From Bacteroidota bacterium (GTDB taxonomy: Bacteria > Bacteroidota > Bacteroidia > Chitinophagales > Chitinophagaceae): 64,000 bases of DNA. The notes below the pieces were generated by a model. It was not told the origin of the DNA. It saw only the letters and a list, made by a program, of their open reading frames with translations, and made no database searches. Shown here in pieces: positions 17,833 to 27,131 of this stretch. How positions within the stretch are numbered: the first letter of the stretch is position 1; every line of letters starts with the position of its first letter. Made by a program: the position numbers and the translations under genes. The stretch covers positions 1 to 64,000 of the forward strand of contig JAFDXP010000047.1 in assembly GCA_018267875.1 (NCBI GenBank), written 5' to 3'.

Positions 17833-19695
17833 ATGAAACTTCTTTATTACTGTGTGCCTGTATTCTTTATGTTTTACGGTTGCACTTCGTCACCTTCTAA
17901 ACATTCTTCTACTTTGCCGGATTCTTCGATTGTTAGCCATGATTTCCATACACAGTCTAATGCTGACTCTTTACAAATTGAGCATTTAGATCTTGATATT
18001 TCTGTGAATTTTACTGAACATACTATTGTCGGTGTGGCTATTTGGAAATTAAAAAATCCAAACCACATAAAGTTCCTTCGATTAGATACAGATGGTTTGA
18101 CAATTGATAGTGTACAGACAAATGGTAAAACAGAGGTATTTTCTTTAGAAAAACCTGTTGCACATTTGGGAAGTGCCTTGTCTATACCCATAAAGGGTGG
18201 TGACAATGAAGTAACTATTTCCTATAAAACAAGCCCGAACGCAAGAGCCTTACAATGGCTTACACCACAACAAACACACGATAAGAAGTTTCCATTTTTA
18301 TATACACAGTCGGAGAGTATATATGCCCGTTCTTGGGTTCCTGCACCAGATGGTCCAGGCATTCGATTTACCTATGCGGCACGAGTAAAAGTTCCTAACG
18401 AATTAATGGCATTGATGAGTGCAGACAACCCGCAACAGAAGAACGATAGCGGCATCTATCATTTTACTATGGACATGCCCATTCCGGCTTATCTAATGGC
18501 ATTGGCAGTCGGCAATATCGCTTTTAAAGAAATAGACAATCGTACCGGTGTGTATGCAGAACCACAAATGTTAGATAAAGCAGCATGGGAATTAGTTGAT
18601 ATGGGCAAAATGGTTAGTGCTGCCGAATCACTTTATGGTCCGTATAGATGGGGGCGGTATGATGTGTTAATTTTACCACCTGGCTTTCCGATTGGAGGCA
18701 TGGAAAATCCTAAACTTACTTTTGCAACCCCAACAATTATTGCCGGAGATCGCTCTTTAGTGAACCTTATCGCTCATGAATTAGCACACAATTGGAGTGG
18801 CAATTTGGTGACCAATGAAACTTGGAACGACTTCTGGCTCAATGAAGGTTTTACGGTTTATTTTGAACGAAGAATTTCTGAGGCTATGAATGGAAAAAGC
18901 TATGCCGATATGCTTTGGGAACTTGGCTATCAGGATTTAGTTACAGAAGTGAAAGCTTTAGGCGACACTAATGCAGACACTCATCTGAAATTGAACTTAG
19001 CTGGCCGTGATCCAGATGATGGCTTAAACGATATAGCTTATGAAAAAGGCGCATTGTTTCTTCGATTAATAGAAATCAATGTAGGACGCAAACGCTTCGA
19101 TACCTTTCTACGTCAGTATTTCGACAGCCACGCTTTCAAAACGATAAACACCGAAGCCTTTCTTCAATATCTAAACGAAAATTTGATTCAAGGCGATTCT
19201 GAACTGTCAAAAAAGTTGCAAATTCATACTTGGGTATATGGGCCGGGCATCCCGTCCAATGCGCCTCGTGCTGATAGAGAGCGTTTTGCCATAGTAGATG
19301 CAGAAAGGCTAAAATTTGAAAAAGGAAATGATCCTGCTTCATTATTAACTGCTCAATGGACTACTCATGAATGGCTACACTTTTTGCGGAACTTGCCCAA
19401 ACCGTTGACGGTAGCCCAAATGAGTAATCTTGATCAAGCTTTTCATTTCACTCAATCGCACAATAGTGAAATTGCTGACCTTTGGTTTGTGATGGCAATA
19501 GCAGCCAATTATACACCTGCGTTCAAGGAGATGGAACATTTTTTAAGCCAAGTAGGAAGACGTAAGTTTATTGAACCTATTTATACTGAATTGATGAATA
19601 CGGAGAAAGAACCCTTGGCTAAATCGCTTTATTTAAAATACAGATCAAACTATCATCCCTTAGCTCAAATGACACTTGACAAGATAGTTTACTGA
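17833..19695 (+). CDS. M1-family aminopeptidase lipoprotein (LTA4 hydrolase-like)
   Basis: The start ATG 17833 is preferred over the in-frame TTG 17821 because it begins a clear lipoprotein signal (KLLYYCVPVFFMFYGC). The catalytic domain shows GGMEN (288-292) and HELAH (315-319) with the third zinc ligand E338 at the expected HExxH-x18-E spacing. The C-terminal part, including ThrHisGluTrp-LeuHisPhe, resembles the helical domain of leukotriene A4 hydrolase-like enzymes. It would trim N-terminal residues from peptides in the periplasm or at the cell surface. It converges with selD, with only 5 bp between the stops. Confidence 0.92.
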   Translation: MKLLYYCVPVFFMFYGCTSSPSKHSSTLPDSSIVSHDFHTQSNADSLQIEHLDLDISVNFTEHTIVGVAIWKLKNPNHIKFLRLDTDGLTIDSVQTNGKTEVFSLEKPVAHLGSALSIPIKGGDNEVTISYKTSPNARALQWLTPQQTHDKKFPFLYTQSESIYARSWVPAPDGPGIRFTYAARVKVPNELMALMSADNPQQKNDSGIYHFTMDMPIPAYLMALAVGNIAFKEIDNRTGVYAEPQMLDKAAWELVDMGKMVSAAESLYGPYRWGRYDVLILPPGFPIGGMENPKLTFATPTIIAGDRSLVNLIAHELAHNWSGNLVTNETWNDFWLNEGFTVYFERRISEAMNGKSYADMLWELGYQDLVTEVKALGDTNADTHLKLNLAGRDPDDGLNDIAYEKGALFLRLIEINVGRKRFDTFLRQYFDSHAFKTINTEAFLQYLNENLIQGDSELSKKLQIHTWVYGPGIPSNAPRADRERFAIVDAERLKFEKGNDPASLLTAQWTTHEWLHFLRNLPKPLTVAQMSNLDQAFHFTQSHNSEIADLWFVMAIAANYTPAFKEMEHFLSQVGRRKFIEPIYTELMNTEKEPLAKSLYLKYRSNYHPLAQMTLDKIVY

Positions 19696-19700
19696 TTTTT

Positions 19701-20780
19701 TTATTGTTCGTTTTGGCTTACAAAAATTGCTTTTTCACTTTGTGGTATCATTTTGCCGATTGGCGAAGTGAATTTTTCATAACCGTTTTCTGTCAATATT
19801 TTTTGAACTGATGAAACATGATTTGGTTGAACGGCAAATAAAAGTCCTCCATTGGTTTGTGGGTCAGGTAATAGGTTAAATGCTTCCATAACGTTTACTC
19901 CCGGCTCAAATGACACGGAGGCATTGTACGCATTCCAGTTTCTATAGGTGGCATTAGGGATAACTTTTTCAGCAGCATATTTTTTGGCGGCTTCAATTAT
20001 TGGAATTCGGTTATAAAACAAAGTAGCTGACAAGTGGCTACCGATAGACATTTCATGCAGGTGCCCCAATAACCCAAAACCGGTAACATCTGTCATAGCA
20101 GAAACGCCGGAAATTTTTCCCAATTCGCTTCCAATTGTATTCAAAGTTGTGAGTTGCGCCACCCACGGTTCATAGTCTTCATCGCGAAGTTTCTTTTGTT
20201 TTTGCGCACTCGAAAGAATACCAACACCTATGGGTTTGGTCAGAAATAAGAAGTCACCTGCTTGGGCGGTATTGTTTCTTTTCAGGTATTCTTTTTTGAC
20301 AATCCCATTTACAGATAAACCAAAAATGGGTTCTTTATTATCAATACTATGACCGCCGGCTAAGGGGATTTGAGCTGCAAGGCAAGTTTCACGAGCACCT
20401 TCCACAATTTGTTTTGCAATTTCTACCGGCAATTGTTCAACCGGAAATCCTAATATTGCAATTGCCAAATTGGGCGTTCCTCCCATAGCATATACATCGC
20501 TGATGGCATTGGCAGCTGCAATTTTTCCAAATAAAAATGGATCATCAACAATGGCTGTAAAAAAATCGGCTGTGCTTATTAAGTATTGCTCTCCATCTAT
20601 GTCAAATACCGCTGCATCGTCATTAGAAGCATTGCCAACAAGCAATTTATCAAAAGTAGGTAAGGGGCTTTTGGTAGCTAAAATCTGTTGTAGAACAGCC
20701 GGTGCTATTTTGCAACCACATCCACCGCCATGTGAAAACTGGGTGAGAGCAATTTTATTTTCCAAGTTAGTTTCTGGCAT
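19701..20780 (-). CDS. selD: selenide, water dikinase
   Basis: SelD makes selenophosphate from selenide and ATP. The catalytic loop HGGGCGCK has a cysteine (C21) with the partner lysine K24, so this is a Cys form and not a selenoprotein. The length of 359 aa and the AIRS/PurM-like body (DDAAVFDIDGEQYLISTAD, DVYAMGG, DVTGFGLLGHL) are normal. Its start overlaps the end of mnmH by 14 bp, which ties its product to tRNA 2-selenouridine formation. No selA, selB or selC is seen in this window. Confidence 0.96.
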   Translation of the reverse strand: MPETNLENKIALTQFSHGGGCGCKIAPAVLQQILATKSPLPTFDKLLVGNASNDDAAVFDIDGEQYLISTADFFTAIVDDPFLFGKIAAANAISDVYAMGGTPNLAIAILGFPVEQLPVEIAKQIVEGARETCLAAQIPLAGGHSIDNKEPIFGLSVNGIVKKEYLKRNNTAQAGDFLFLTKPIGVGILSSAQKQKKLRDEDYEPWVAQLTTLNTIGSELGKISGVSAMTDVTGFGLLGHLHEMSIGSHLSATLFYNRIPIIEAAKKYAAEKVIPNATYRNWNAYNASVSFEPGVNVMEAFNLLPDPQTNGGLLFAVQPNHVSSVQKILTENGYEKFTSPIGKMIPQSEKAIFVSQNEQ

Positions 20781-21828
20781 TTTCTAAGAGTTTTTTTACA
20801 TTAATGGGAGCTAAAACGCTTTCGCATGGCACCTTTTGCAGAATGGAGGCTAATTCTGTCCGTTTGTGAAGTCCTTTTTCGTATTGCTTATCATAATAAC
20901 GCAACAGAACTTCAAAACAACTATAAATGTCATTTTCTACAAGATAGTTAATTGCGTTTTTAGTTTCTAAACCGCCAAGCCGTTTTTGGATTCTAACGAT
21001 TGCATTGATGAGCATATCTTTTGGGAATTTCCCATAATGAGTGCAGATATAGTCGAGCCGTTTTTCAAAAGGGATGTTTAGGAATAGCAAGGTTTGGTTT
21101 CTCATTTGTTCCCAAAGAAATTTTGGAATATTCAGGTTGCCAATTCGTTGACTTTCGTCTTCTATCCAAATAAGCTGATTGGCATGTTTTTTTGTTTGGC
21201 TATACAGTTGTAAGGCCAGCCTATTTTCAAACATTTCTTGGCTGGGTTGCTGCGGATTGCCTAAAGCTCCAAAAGCTGATCCTTTGTGACAGGCAAGAGC
21301 TTCTAAGTTTATAATTTTCTCATTGTTTTTCTCCAATTCTGTTAATAATTCAGTTTTGCCGCATCCGGTATAGCCGCCTATAATTTTAAAGTTGTATTGA
21401 AGCGTAAACTGTTGTAGCGACCAATTTCTAAAAGCTTTGTAGCCTCCTTCAAGCAAGAAAACCTTAAACCCATAAAGATCCATTAACCATGCTACGGCAC
21501 CACTTCTCATACCACCACGCCAGCAGTGGATTAGTAGGGTATTGTTGTCGGTAAGAAGGTTTTGACTTTTTAGAATGGTCTCTACATCTTCAATCAAAGT
21601 TCGCATTCGAGTCCCAAAATAGTCAACACCTATTTTGATAGCTTCCTTTCTATGAATTTGTTTGTAGGCAGTACCTATTTTTCGTCGTTGTTCATCAGTA
21701 AATAAGGGTAAGGAGTGAGCTAGTGGAAAATGAGCATGTGCAAACTCTCCAGGGCTTCGTACATCGAAAACAGGATAAACAAAGCTTAATTTTACAAACT
21801 GATCAATGTGAATTCGTTCAATGGACAT
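20767..21828 (-). CDS. mnmH: tRNA 2-selenouridine synthase
   Basis: MnmH (SelU, YbbB) converts 2-thiouridine at the wobble position of certain tRNAs to 2-selenouridine using selenophosphate. The N-terminal rhodanese domain carries the active cysteine C102 in HCWRGGMRSG, and a P-loop GGYTGCGKTE is at 151-160. The length of 353 aa is usual. It overlaps selD downstream by 14 bp and the ABC ATPase upstream by 11 bp, so all three are translationally linked in the lpx operon. Confidence 0.95.
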   Translation of the reverse strand: MSIERIHIDQFVKLSFVYPVFDVRSPGEFAHAHFPLAHSLPLFTDEQRRKIGTAYKQIHRKEAIKIGVDYFGTRMRTLIEDVETILKSQNLLTDNNTLLIHCWRGGMRSGAVAWLMDLYGFKVFLLEGGYKAFRNWSLQQFTLQYNFKIIGGYTGCGKTELLTELEKNNEKIINLEALACHKGSAFGALGNPQQPSQEMFENRLALQLYSQTKKHANQLIWIEDESQRIGNLNIPKFLWEQMRNQTLLFLNIPFEKRLDYICTHYGKFPKDMLINAIVRIQKRLGGLETKNAINYLVENDIYSCFEVLLRYYDKQYEKGLHKRTELASILQKVPCESVLAPINVKKLLENARN

Positions 21829-22486
21829 GCGAAATGTTCTGTACTTGAATTTTTTCCGATTGTTTCAAGTTCTTGAATTGATTGAGATGAATTGTTTCAT
21901 TACAAAAAGAGTATTCTCTTTCGTCATTTGAGGCTACAATGACTAATCGCCCTTTTGTTTTAGTTTTTATCCAGTCGGCATATTGTTGAACACCTGCTTC
22001 ATCAAGATTACTACAAGGTTCATCTAATAAAAGTAACGGAGTATTAGCAAAAATAGCTTGTGCCAACTTCACCCGTTGTTTCATACCCGATGAAAAATCT
22101 GCAATGGGTTTGTGTGCCGATTGGTGGAGACCGATTATTGAAATAATCTCCTTTGAGGTTAATCCGTCTTGAGGCTTTTTAAAAGAAAAATGAAAATCAA
22201 AAAATTCTGTCAGGGTTAATTCTTCAATGATTTCCATGCCGGGAGCGGCATAGGCTAAATGAGGGAAAAGCTGCTCTCTCGGACATGTTTGATTGTCGAA
22301 AGCGTATGAAATAGTACCATTGGAAGGGTTGTGTATGCCTGCAATCAAACGAAGGAGCGTACTTTTCCCGCTTCCATTAGAACCAAGAATAGCATAGGAT
22401 TTAGGACTTTCAAAATTGTATGTGATATTTTGGAAAATCCAGTGTCGTTGAAATTTTTTGCCAATATCGTTAAGAAATATCTTCAT
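21818..22486 (-). CDS. ABC transporter ATP-binding protein
   Basis: This 222-aa nucleotide-binding subunit has Walker A GSNGSGKST (35-43), signature SSGMKQR (132-138) and Walker B LLLLDEP (151-157). No permease gene lies beside it, so its partner is encoded elsewhere or it acts with a distant membrane protein. It is embedded between lpxA and mnmH, overlapping them by 17 and 11 bp. The substrate cannot be inferred; a role in envelope lipid traffic is only suggested by position. Confidence 0.85.
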   Translation of the reverse strand: MKIFLNDIGKKFQRHWIFQNITYNFESPKSYAILGSNGSGKSTLLRLIAGIHNPSNGTISYAFDNQTCPREQLFPHLAYAAPGMEIIEELTLTEFFDFHFSFKKPQDGLTSKEIISIIGLHQSAHKPIADFSSGMKQRVKLAQAIFANTPLLLLDEPCSNLDEAGVQQYADWIKTKTKGRLVIVASNDEREYSFCNETIHLNQFKNLKQSEKIQVQNISHVH

Positions 22487-23270
22487 TCAACCGTCGGCTA
22501 TAACCTTTCATAATGCCTCGTCCGGTATCGCGAACAAAACTGATGATTTCATCGCGTTCATCCGATACGGGGATTTCTGTTTCTATGATACTAAGTGCTT
22601 TTGATACATTGAAACCTCGAACAAACAAGATACGATAGATGTCGAGTATATGATTGATTTTGTCAAGGCTAAAGCCACGGCGTTTTAACCCAATGGAATT
22701 GACACCTACATAAGATAGGGGTTCTCTAGCAGCTTTCACAAAAGGGGGCACATCTTTACGCACTAAAGAGCCTCCTGTAACAAATGCATAAGAGCCTATT
22801 CTTACAAATTGTTGAACGGCTGTCAGTCCGGCTAACACCACGTTGTCTCCTACCGTGATATGACCGGCAAGCGTAGTATTGTTTGAAAAAATACAATGGT
22901 TTCCAATCACACAATCATGAGCTATATGAGAATAAGCCATAATCAGGCAATTGTTACCAATTGACGTTCTGTTGCGGTCTGAGGTACCTCTATTTATTGT
23001 TACACATTCACGAATGGTTGTGTGATCGCCAATGATTGTCAGGGTTTCTTCACCTTTATATTTTAGATCTTGCGGAATGGCTGAAATTACGGAACTGGGA
23101 AAGATACGACAGTGTTTACCGATGCGAGCACCTTCCATAATGGTAACGTTTGAGCCGATCCAAGTACCTTCTCCAATTTCTACATTCTTATGAATGGTAG
23201 TAAAAGGATCAATCGTTACGTTTTGGGCAATTTTCGCTTGCGGATGGATGTATGTAAGCGGATGAATCAT
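22470..23270 (-). CDS. lpxA: acyl-ACP--UDP-N-acetylglucosamine O-acyltransferase
   Basis: LpxA performs the first committed acyl transfer of lipid A synthesis. The 266-aa protein is a left-handed beta helix of hexapeptide repeats (IGEGTWIGSNVTIMEGARIG) with the catalytic histidine region YSHIAHDC and the family motif SNNTTLAGH. The C-terminal helical part LKRRGFSLDKINHILDIYR is typical. Its start overlaps the lpxC/fabZ stop by 4 bp. Confidence 0.95.
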   Translation of the reverse strand: MIHPLTYIHPQAKIAQNVTIDPFTTIHKNVEIGEGTWIGSNVTIMEGARIGKHCRIFPSSVISAIPQDLKYKGEETLTIIGDHTTIRECVTINRGTSDRNRTSIGNNCLIMAYSHIAHDCVIGNHCIFSNNTTLAGHITVGDNVVLAGLTAVQQFVRIGSYAFVTGGSLVRKDVPPFVKAAREPLSYVGVNSIGLKRRGFSLDKINHILDIYRILFVRGFNVSKALSIIETEIPVSDERDEIISFVRDTGRGIMKGYSRRLNEDIS

Positions 23271-24676
23271 TGTTTGTCTTTACGGATTATTTGTGCCACT
23301 AATTCGGCTTCTGTAACGAGTTTGTTGCCTACATAAGCAGTGCCGCGCATTTCGCAAATTCCCCTACGAATAGGGTTGAGTAATTCTAATTTCAAAATTA
23401 AGGTATCGCCCGGAATGACTTTTGACTTAAACCGTGCTTTGTCAATTTTGATAAAATAAGTATCGTAATTTTCAGGATCGGTATAGTTATTTAGGGCAAG
23501 AATCCCGCCTGCTTGTGCAAGTGCTTCTATTTGAAGAACGCCGGGCATAACCGGATTGCCGGGGAAGTGTCCTTGAAAAAAGTGTTCGTTGAAAGTTACA
23601 TTTTTAATACCCACCACATGGCTATCACTTAGCTCTATGATTTTATCAACCAATAAAAAAGGGAACTTGTGTGGTAGTGATTTTTCAATCTGTGTAATGT
23701 CGTAAATCGCCGGCTGGTTAGGATCATAGTTGGGAATATCAGAAAGGTGTTTGTTCTTTTTGATGTATTGTTTGATTCTACGAGCAAATTCTACATTGGA
23801 GGCGTGTCCCGGACGGTTGGCTATGATATGAGCTTTTATGGAATGACCAACAAGGGCTAAATCTCCAACTACGTCTAATAATTTATGGCGTGCCGGTTCA
23901 TTAGGAAAATGAAGCTGTACATTATTCAAAATGCCTTCATGTTTAACCTCAATTTTTGCCTTGTTAAATACCTTAGCTAACCGCTCTAATTCACTTGGGC
24001 TAACTACTTTGTCAACTACTACTATTGCATTACTTACATCGCCACCTTTAATTAAATTATTGTCGAGTAGATATTCAAGCTCATGAAGAAAACAAAAGGT
24101 TCTACAAGGTGCTACTTCTTCTCTAAATTCAGAAAGATTTTTGAGTGTAGCATGTTGTGTACCTAAAACTGGAGAGTTAAAGTCAATCAGTGCTGTAATT
24201 TGGTAGTTACTGGACGGCACTGCCAGCATATCAACATTTTTAACAGGGTCGTAGTAATGGATATTTTGGTCAATGGCGTAAACAATTCGTTTTGCTTCTT
24301 GTTCCAAGACTCCAACGCTGTCAATAGCTTCTATGAACTCCCTTGCGCTTCCATCCATGATGGGTACTTCCGGACCGTCAAGTTCAATTAATACATTGTC
24401 CACACCCATTCCGACTAAGGCAGCTAAAGTGTGTTCAATAGTGCTGACACGCGCGCCATTATGTTCAATGGTCGTGCCTCTTGAGGTGTCCACAACCAAA
24501 TCAGCGTCGGCTTTCACTACCGGTTTATCGGGAAGATCTACCCGTTGAAAACGTATGCCAAATCCAGGATTAGCCGGTTTCATGGTCATCGTTACTTCTT
24601 TTCCTGTGTGTAGTCCTACGCCCGAAAGAGCTACAACGCCTTTGAGTGTGTGTTGGTTTTCTGCAGTTTGCTGCAC
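23267..24676 (-). CDS. lpxC: bifunctional LpxC deacetylase / FabZ dehydratase
   Basis: The protein is a natural fusion known across Bacteroidota. The N-terminal part (to about 300) is the zinc UDP-3-O-acyl-N-acetylglucosamine deacetylase LpxC (LSGVGLHTGKEV, STIEHTLAAL, HKLLDVVGDLALVG). The C-terminal part (about 320-465) is the (3R)-hydroxyacyl-ACP dehydratase FabZ (PHKFPFLLVD, HFPGNPVMPGVLQIEAL). No in-frame ATG precedes the domain. I prefer GTG 24676, which yields MQQTAENQHTLKG; TTG 24712 would add 12 residues. It sits between lpxD and lpxA, overlapping lpxA by 4 bp. Confidence 0.95.
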   Translation of the reverse strand: MQQTAENQHTLKGVVALSGVGLHTGKEVTMTMKPANPGFGIRFQRVDLPDKPVVKADADLVVDTSRGTTIEHNGARVSTIEHTLAALVGMGVDNVLIELDGPEVPIMDGSAREFIEAIDSVGVLEQEAKRIVYAIDQNIHYYDPVKNVDMLAVPSSNYQITALIDFNSPVLGTQHATLKNLSEFREEVAPCRTFCFLHELEYLLDNNLIKGGDVSNAIVVVDKVVSPSELERLAKVFNKAKIEVKHEGILNNVQLHFPNEPARHKLLDVVGDLALVGHSIKAHIIANRPGHASNVEFARRIKQYIKKNKHLSDIPNYDPNQPAIYDITQIEKSLPHKFPFLLVDKIIELSDSHVVGIKNVTFNEHFFQGHFPGNPVMPGVLQIEALAQAGGILALNNYTDPENYDTYFIKIDKARFKSKVIPGDTLILKLELLNPIRRGICEMRGTAYVGNKLVTEAELVAQIIRKDKQ

Positions 24677-24734
24677 GATAGTGTAGTTTTTTTTAAAAAA
24701 CCGCTGATTCAATGAAAGCAGCGATGGTATTGAA

Positions 24735-25802
24735 TTATTTTACTGAAATGTTTGTTTTAGGTGCATTCGAAAGTTCTTCAAGTGCTTCTTCGATTTTACT
24801 TAGACGTTGAAGCAATTCTGGCAAATTTCTAAAAATTGCCTGACTTTTTAGTGAACTTTTATAATCAAATGCCGGTGATCCGGTTAACGCAGCATTGGGT
24901 GAAGATACAGATTTTGATAAACCGCTTTGAGCATTGATACGTGTGCCGTCTGCAATGTGTATATGTCCAACAATTCCTACTTGTCCGCCGATGATGCAGT
25001 TTTTTCCAACTTTAGTGCTTCCCGAAATGCCTGTTTGTGCTGCAATTACAGTGTTTTCGCCCACTTCAACATTATGCGCAATTTGAATCAAGTTGTCGAG
25101 TTTTACACCTTTTCTAATACAAGTAGAACCCATAGTGGCGCGGTCAATGGTGGTGTTTGCCCCAATCTCTACATCATCTTCAATAATGACATTGCCGATC
25201 TGTGGAACCTTTTTGTAAGTGCCATCTTTTTGAGGTGCAAATCCAAATCCGTCGCCACCAATGATAGTGCCGCTATGCACCACTACTCGGCTGCCGATGC
25301 TGCAACCATCATATACTTTTACCCCTGCAAATAAAGTGCTGTTGTCATTGATTACTACGTTGTCACCAACATAGCATCCAGGATATATTTTTACGTTTTC
25401 TCCGATAATAACGTTATCGCCGATATAGGAAAATGCACCAACATACACATCTTTTCCTATGGAGGCTTTTTTGCTAATGTAGGAAGGCTGTTCAATACCA
25501 TTCTTCCCGCTTCGAGCCATTAACTCGTTATACTTTTCTAATAAAGAAGCAAAGCCGCTATAAGCATCTTTCACCCGAATCAATGTAGGGTTTACCGATT
25601 CTTTTAACTCCAAAGAGTCATTGACAATGATGATGGATGCACTTGAATGGTAGAGGTACTCCTCATACTTGGGATTGGCAATGAAGCTGAGCGAACCATC
25701 TTTGGCTTCCTCAATCTTGGCTACATGACTGACCTTTGCTTCGGGGTTGCCTTCAATTTTTCCCTTAATAAGTGTGGCGATTTGTAACGCTGTAAATTGC
25801 AT
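24735..25802 (-). CDS. lpxD: UDP-3-O-(3-hydroxyacyl)glucosamine N-acyltransferase
   Basis: LpxD adds the second hydroxyacyl chain in lipid A synthesis. It has 355 aa: an N-terminal uridine-binding domain (about 1-100), a hexapeptide-repeat beta helix (about 105-320) with the catalytic IQIAHNVEVGENTVIAAQ, and a C-terminal helix (LPELLQRLSKIEEALEEL). It is the first gene of the operon lpxD-lpxC/fabZ-lpxA-ABC-mnmH-selD. A TTG-20-TACATTTG promoter lies about 80 bp upstream. Confidence 0.95.
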   Translation of the reverse strand: MQFTALQIATLIKGKIEGNPEAKVSHVAKIEEAKDGSLSFIANPKYEEYLYHSSASIIIVNDSLELKESVNPTLIRVKDAYSGFASLLEKYNELMARSGKNGIEQPSYISKKASIGKDVYVGAFSYIGDNVIIGENVKIYPGCYVGDNVVINDNSTLFAGVKVYDGCSIGSRVVVHSGTIIGGDGFGFAPQKDGTYKKVPQIGNVIIEDDVEIGANTTIDRATMGSTCIRKGVKLDNLIQIAHNVEVGENTVIAAQTGISGSTKVGKNCIIGGQVGIVGHIHIADGTRINAQSGLSKSVSSPNAALTGSPAFDYKSSLKSQAIFRNLPELLQRLSKIEEALEELSNAPKTNISVK

Positions 25803-25866
25803 GAAGTAGTCTAAATTAATGCTTTTCTAACACAAACGAGTGGGTGGATTAGATAATTGCCTATGT

Positions 25867-27087
25867 TCATGAATGAACGAAGCAAATGTAGTTTTTATGA
25901 ACCGGTCTGGCAAGTGTTTGATTGACGAGTGTATTGTCTATTTTGGAAATGTCACATGAATTGCCGTTTTTTAAGGCTATAGTGATTTTTTCATCTTGCA
26001 TATTGTAGGAGTGGTTTGAGGTGGAGCCGGTGCATACAAAATAGTTTAACTCATAGTCTGTAAAACCCCAATTTTTTTTCAATTTTTTCCTTTTTTCTTC
26101 TTCTAAGTTTTCCACAGATTCGGAAGTAAGTATGGTTTTATACAAATTTCGTTCCATAATCATTCGGCATAGACGAGAAAGTATGGCATCATCTTGGGTA
26201 GCCCAAACTTTGATGCTTGCCCAAATATCGCTATCATCCAGTGTACAGAAAAGATCCAGATTGGAAGGGTTTTCAATAAAGTCATTTAAAGTAAGTTGCT
26301 GATAAAGAAAATAATGTAGGGCAGGGGTGGCAAAAAGGGATTCTCCGGCGCGTGCTAATTCTTTTGCTCGTTTTAAAATATTTACCAATAATTGTTCAGC
26401 ACCTAAAACTGTTTTGTGTAAATACACTTGCCAATACATTAACCTCCGTGCAATGATGAATTTTTCAACAGATTGAACTGCTTTTTCTTCAACCATCAAT
26501 TCGTTGTTTTTAACGGTTAGCATTTGCAATATTCTGTCGTAGCCTATTACGCCTTCTGATACGCCTGTGTAAAAACTGTCTCGATTTAAGTAATCCATTC
26601 GATCTACATCAAGTTGGCTGGACACTAATTGATGCAAATATTGTCGAGGGTAGGCATGATCAAACACTTGCAATGCAGTATCTAAAAGTCCATTCAATTG
26701 TTCATTCAATCTTTGGATTATTAGTGAGGACAAAGTTTCATGATTTACGCCTTCCACAAGAGAATGCTCTAAAGCATGAGAAAAGGGTCCATGTCCGATA
26801 TCGTGCATTAAAATAGCCAATCGAGCAGCTATACATTCTTCTTTTGAATGAGCGATGTCTTTTAACTTGAGCTCATCTAATGCTTTTCCCATCAAATGAC
26901 AAGCACCTAAGGAATGATGAAACCTAGTGTGTGTAGCACCCGGATATACCAAATGAGCCATGCCCATCTGTTTTATATGCCTAAGCCGTTGAAACCATGG
27001 ATGTTCAATGACGGTCATTAACTCCGACTCAGGGAAACGTATAAAACCATATACGGGATCGTTGATGATTTTGCCTGAAATGCTCAT
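25867..27087 (-). CDS. HD-domain phosphohydrolase (dGTPase/SAMHD-like)
   Basis: This 406-aa protein has an intact HD site: RFHHSLGACHLM, then ILMHDIGHGPFSHALEH, and a later Asp in SQLDVDRMDYLNRDS. HD enzymes of this type hydrolyse nucleoside triphosphates or related phosphoesters with metal. The LDVDRMDYLxRD motif is shared with SAMHD1-like dGTPases. The actual substrate is not known from sequence. It is the gene before lpxD, but a promoter in its 3' end suggests separate control of the lpx genes. Confidence 0.85.
   Translation of the reverse strand: MSISGKIINDPVYGFIRFPESELMTVIEHPWFQRLRHIKQMGMAHLVYPGATHTRFHHSLGACHLMGKALDELKLKDIAHSKEECIAARLAILMHDIGHGPFSHALEHSLVEGVNHETLSSLIIQRLNEQLNGLLDTALQVFDHAYPRQYLHQLVSSQLDVDRMDYLNRDSFYTGVSEGVIGYDRILQMLTVKNNELMVEEKAVQSVEKFIIARRLMYWQVYLHKTVLGAEQLLVNILKRAKELARAGESLFATPALHYFLYQQLTLNDFIENPSNLDLFCTLDDSDIWASIKVWATQDDAILSRLCRMIMERNLYKTILTSESVENLEEEKRKKLKKNWGFTDYELNYFVCTGSTSNHSYNMQDEKITIALKNGNSCDISKIDNTLVNQTLARPVHKNYICFVHS
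25883..25913 (-). promoter_or_regulatory. Bacteroidota-type promoter of the lpxD operon
   Basis: On the minus strand TTG (25911-25913) is followed after 20 bp by TACATTTG (25883-25890). The element lies inside the last codons of the HD phosphohydrolase gene and would give a leader of about 75 nt before lpxD. Confidence 0.55.
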
Positions 27088-27131
27088 TGAATTGTTAAGG
27101 CAATATTAGCTAATAATATACTTCTACTTGT

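Noticed and set aside
19701..20780. Possible selenocysteine codon in selD
   Set aside because: The catalytic position is a normal Cys codon in GCGCK; no in-frame TGA is present.
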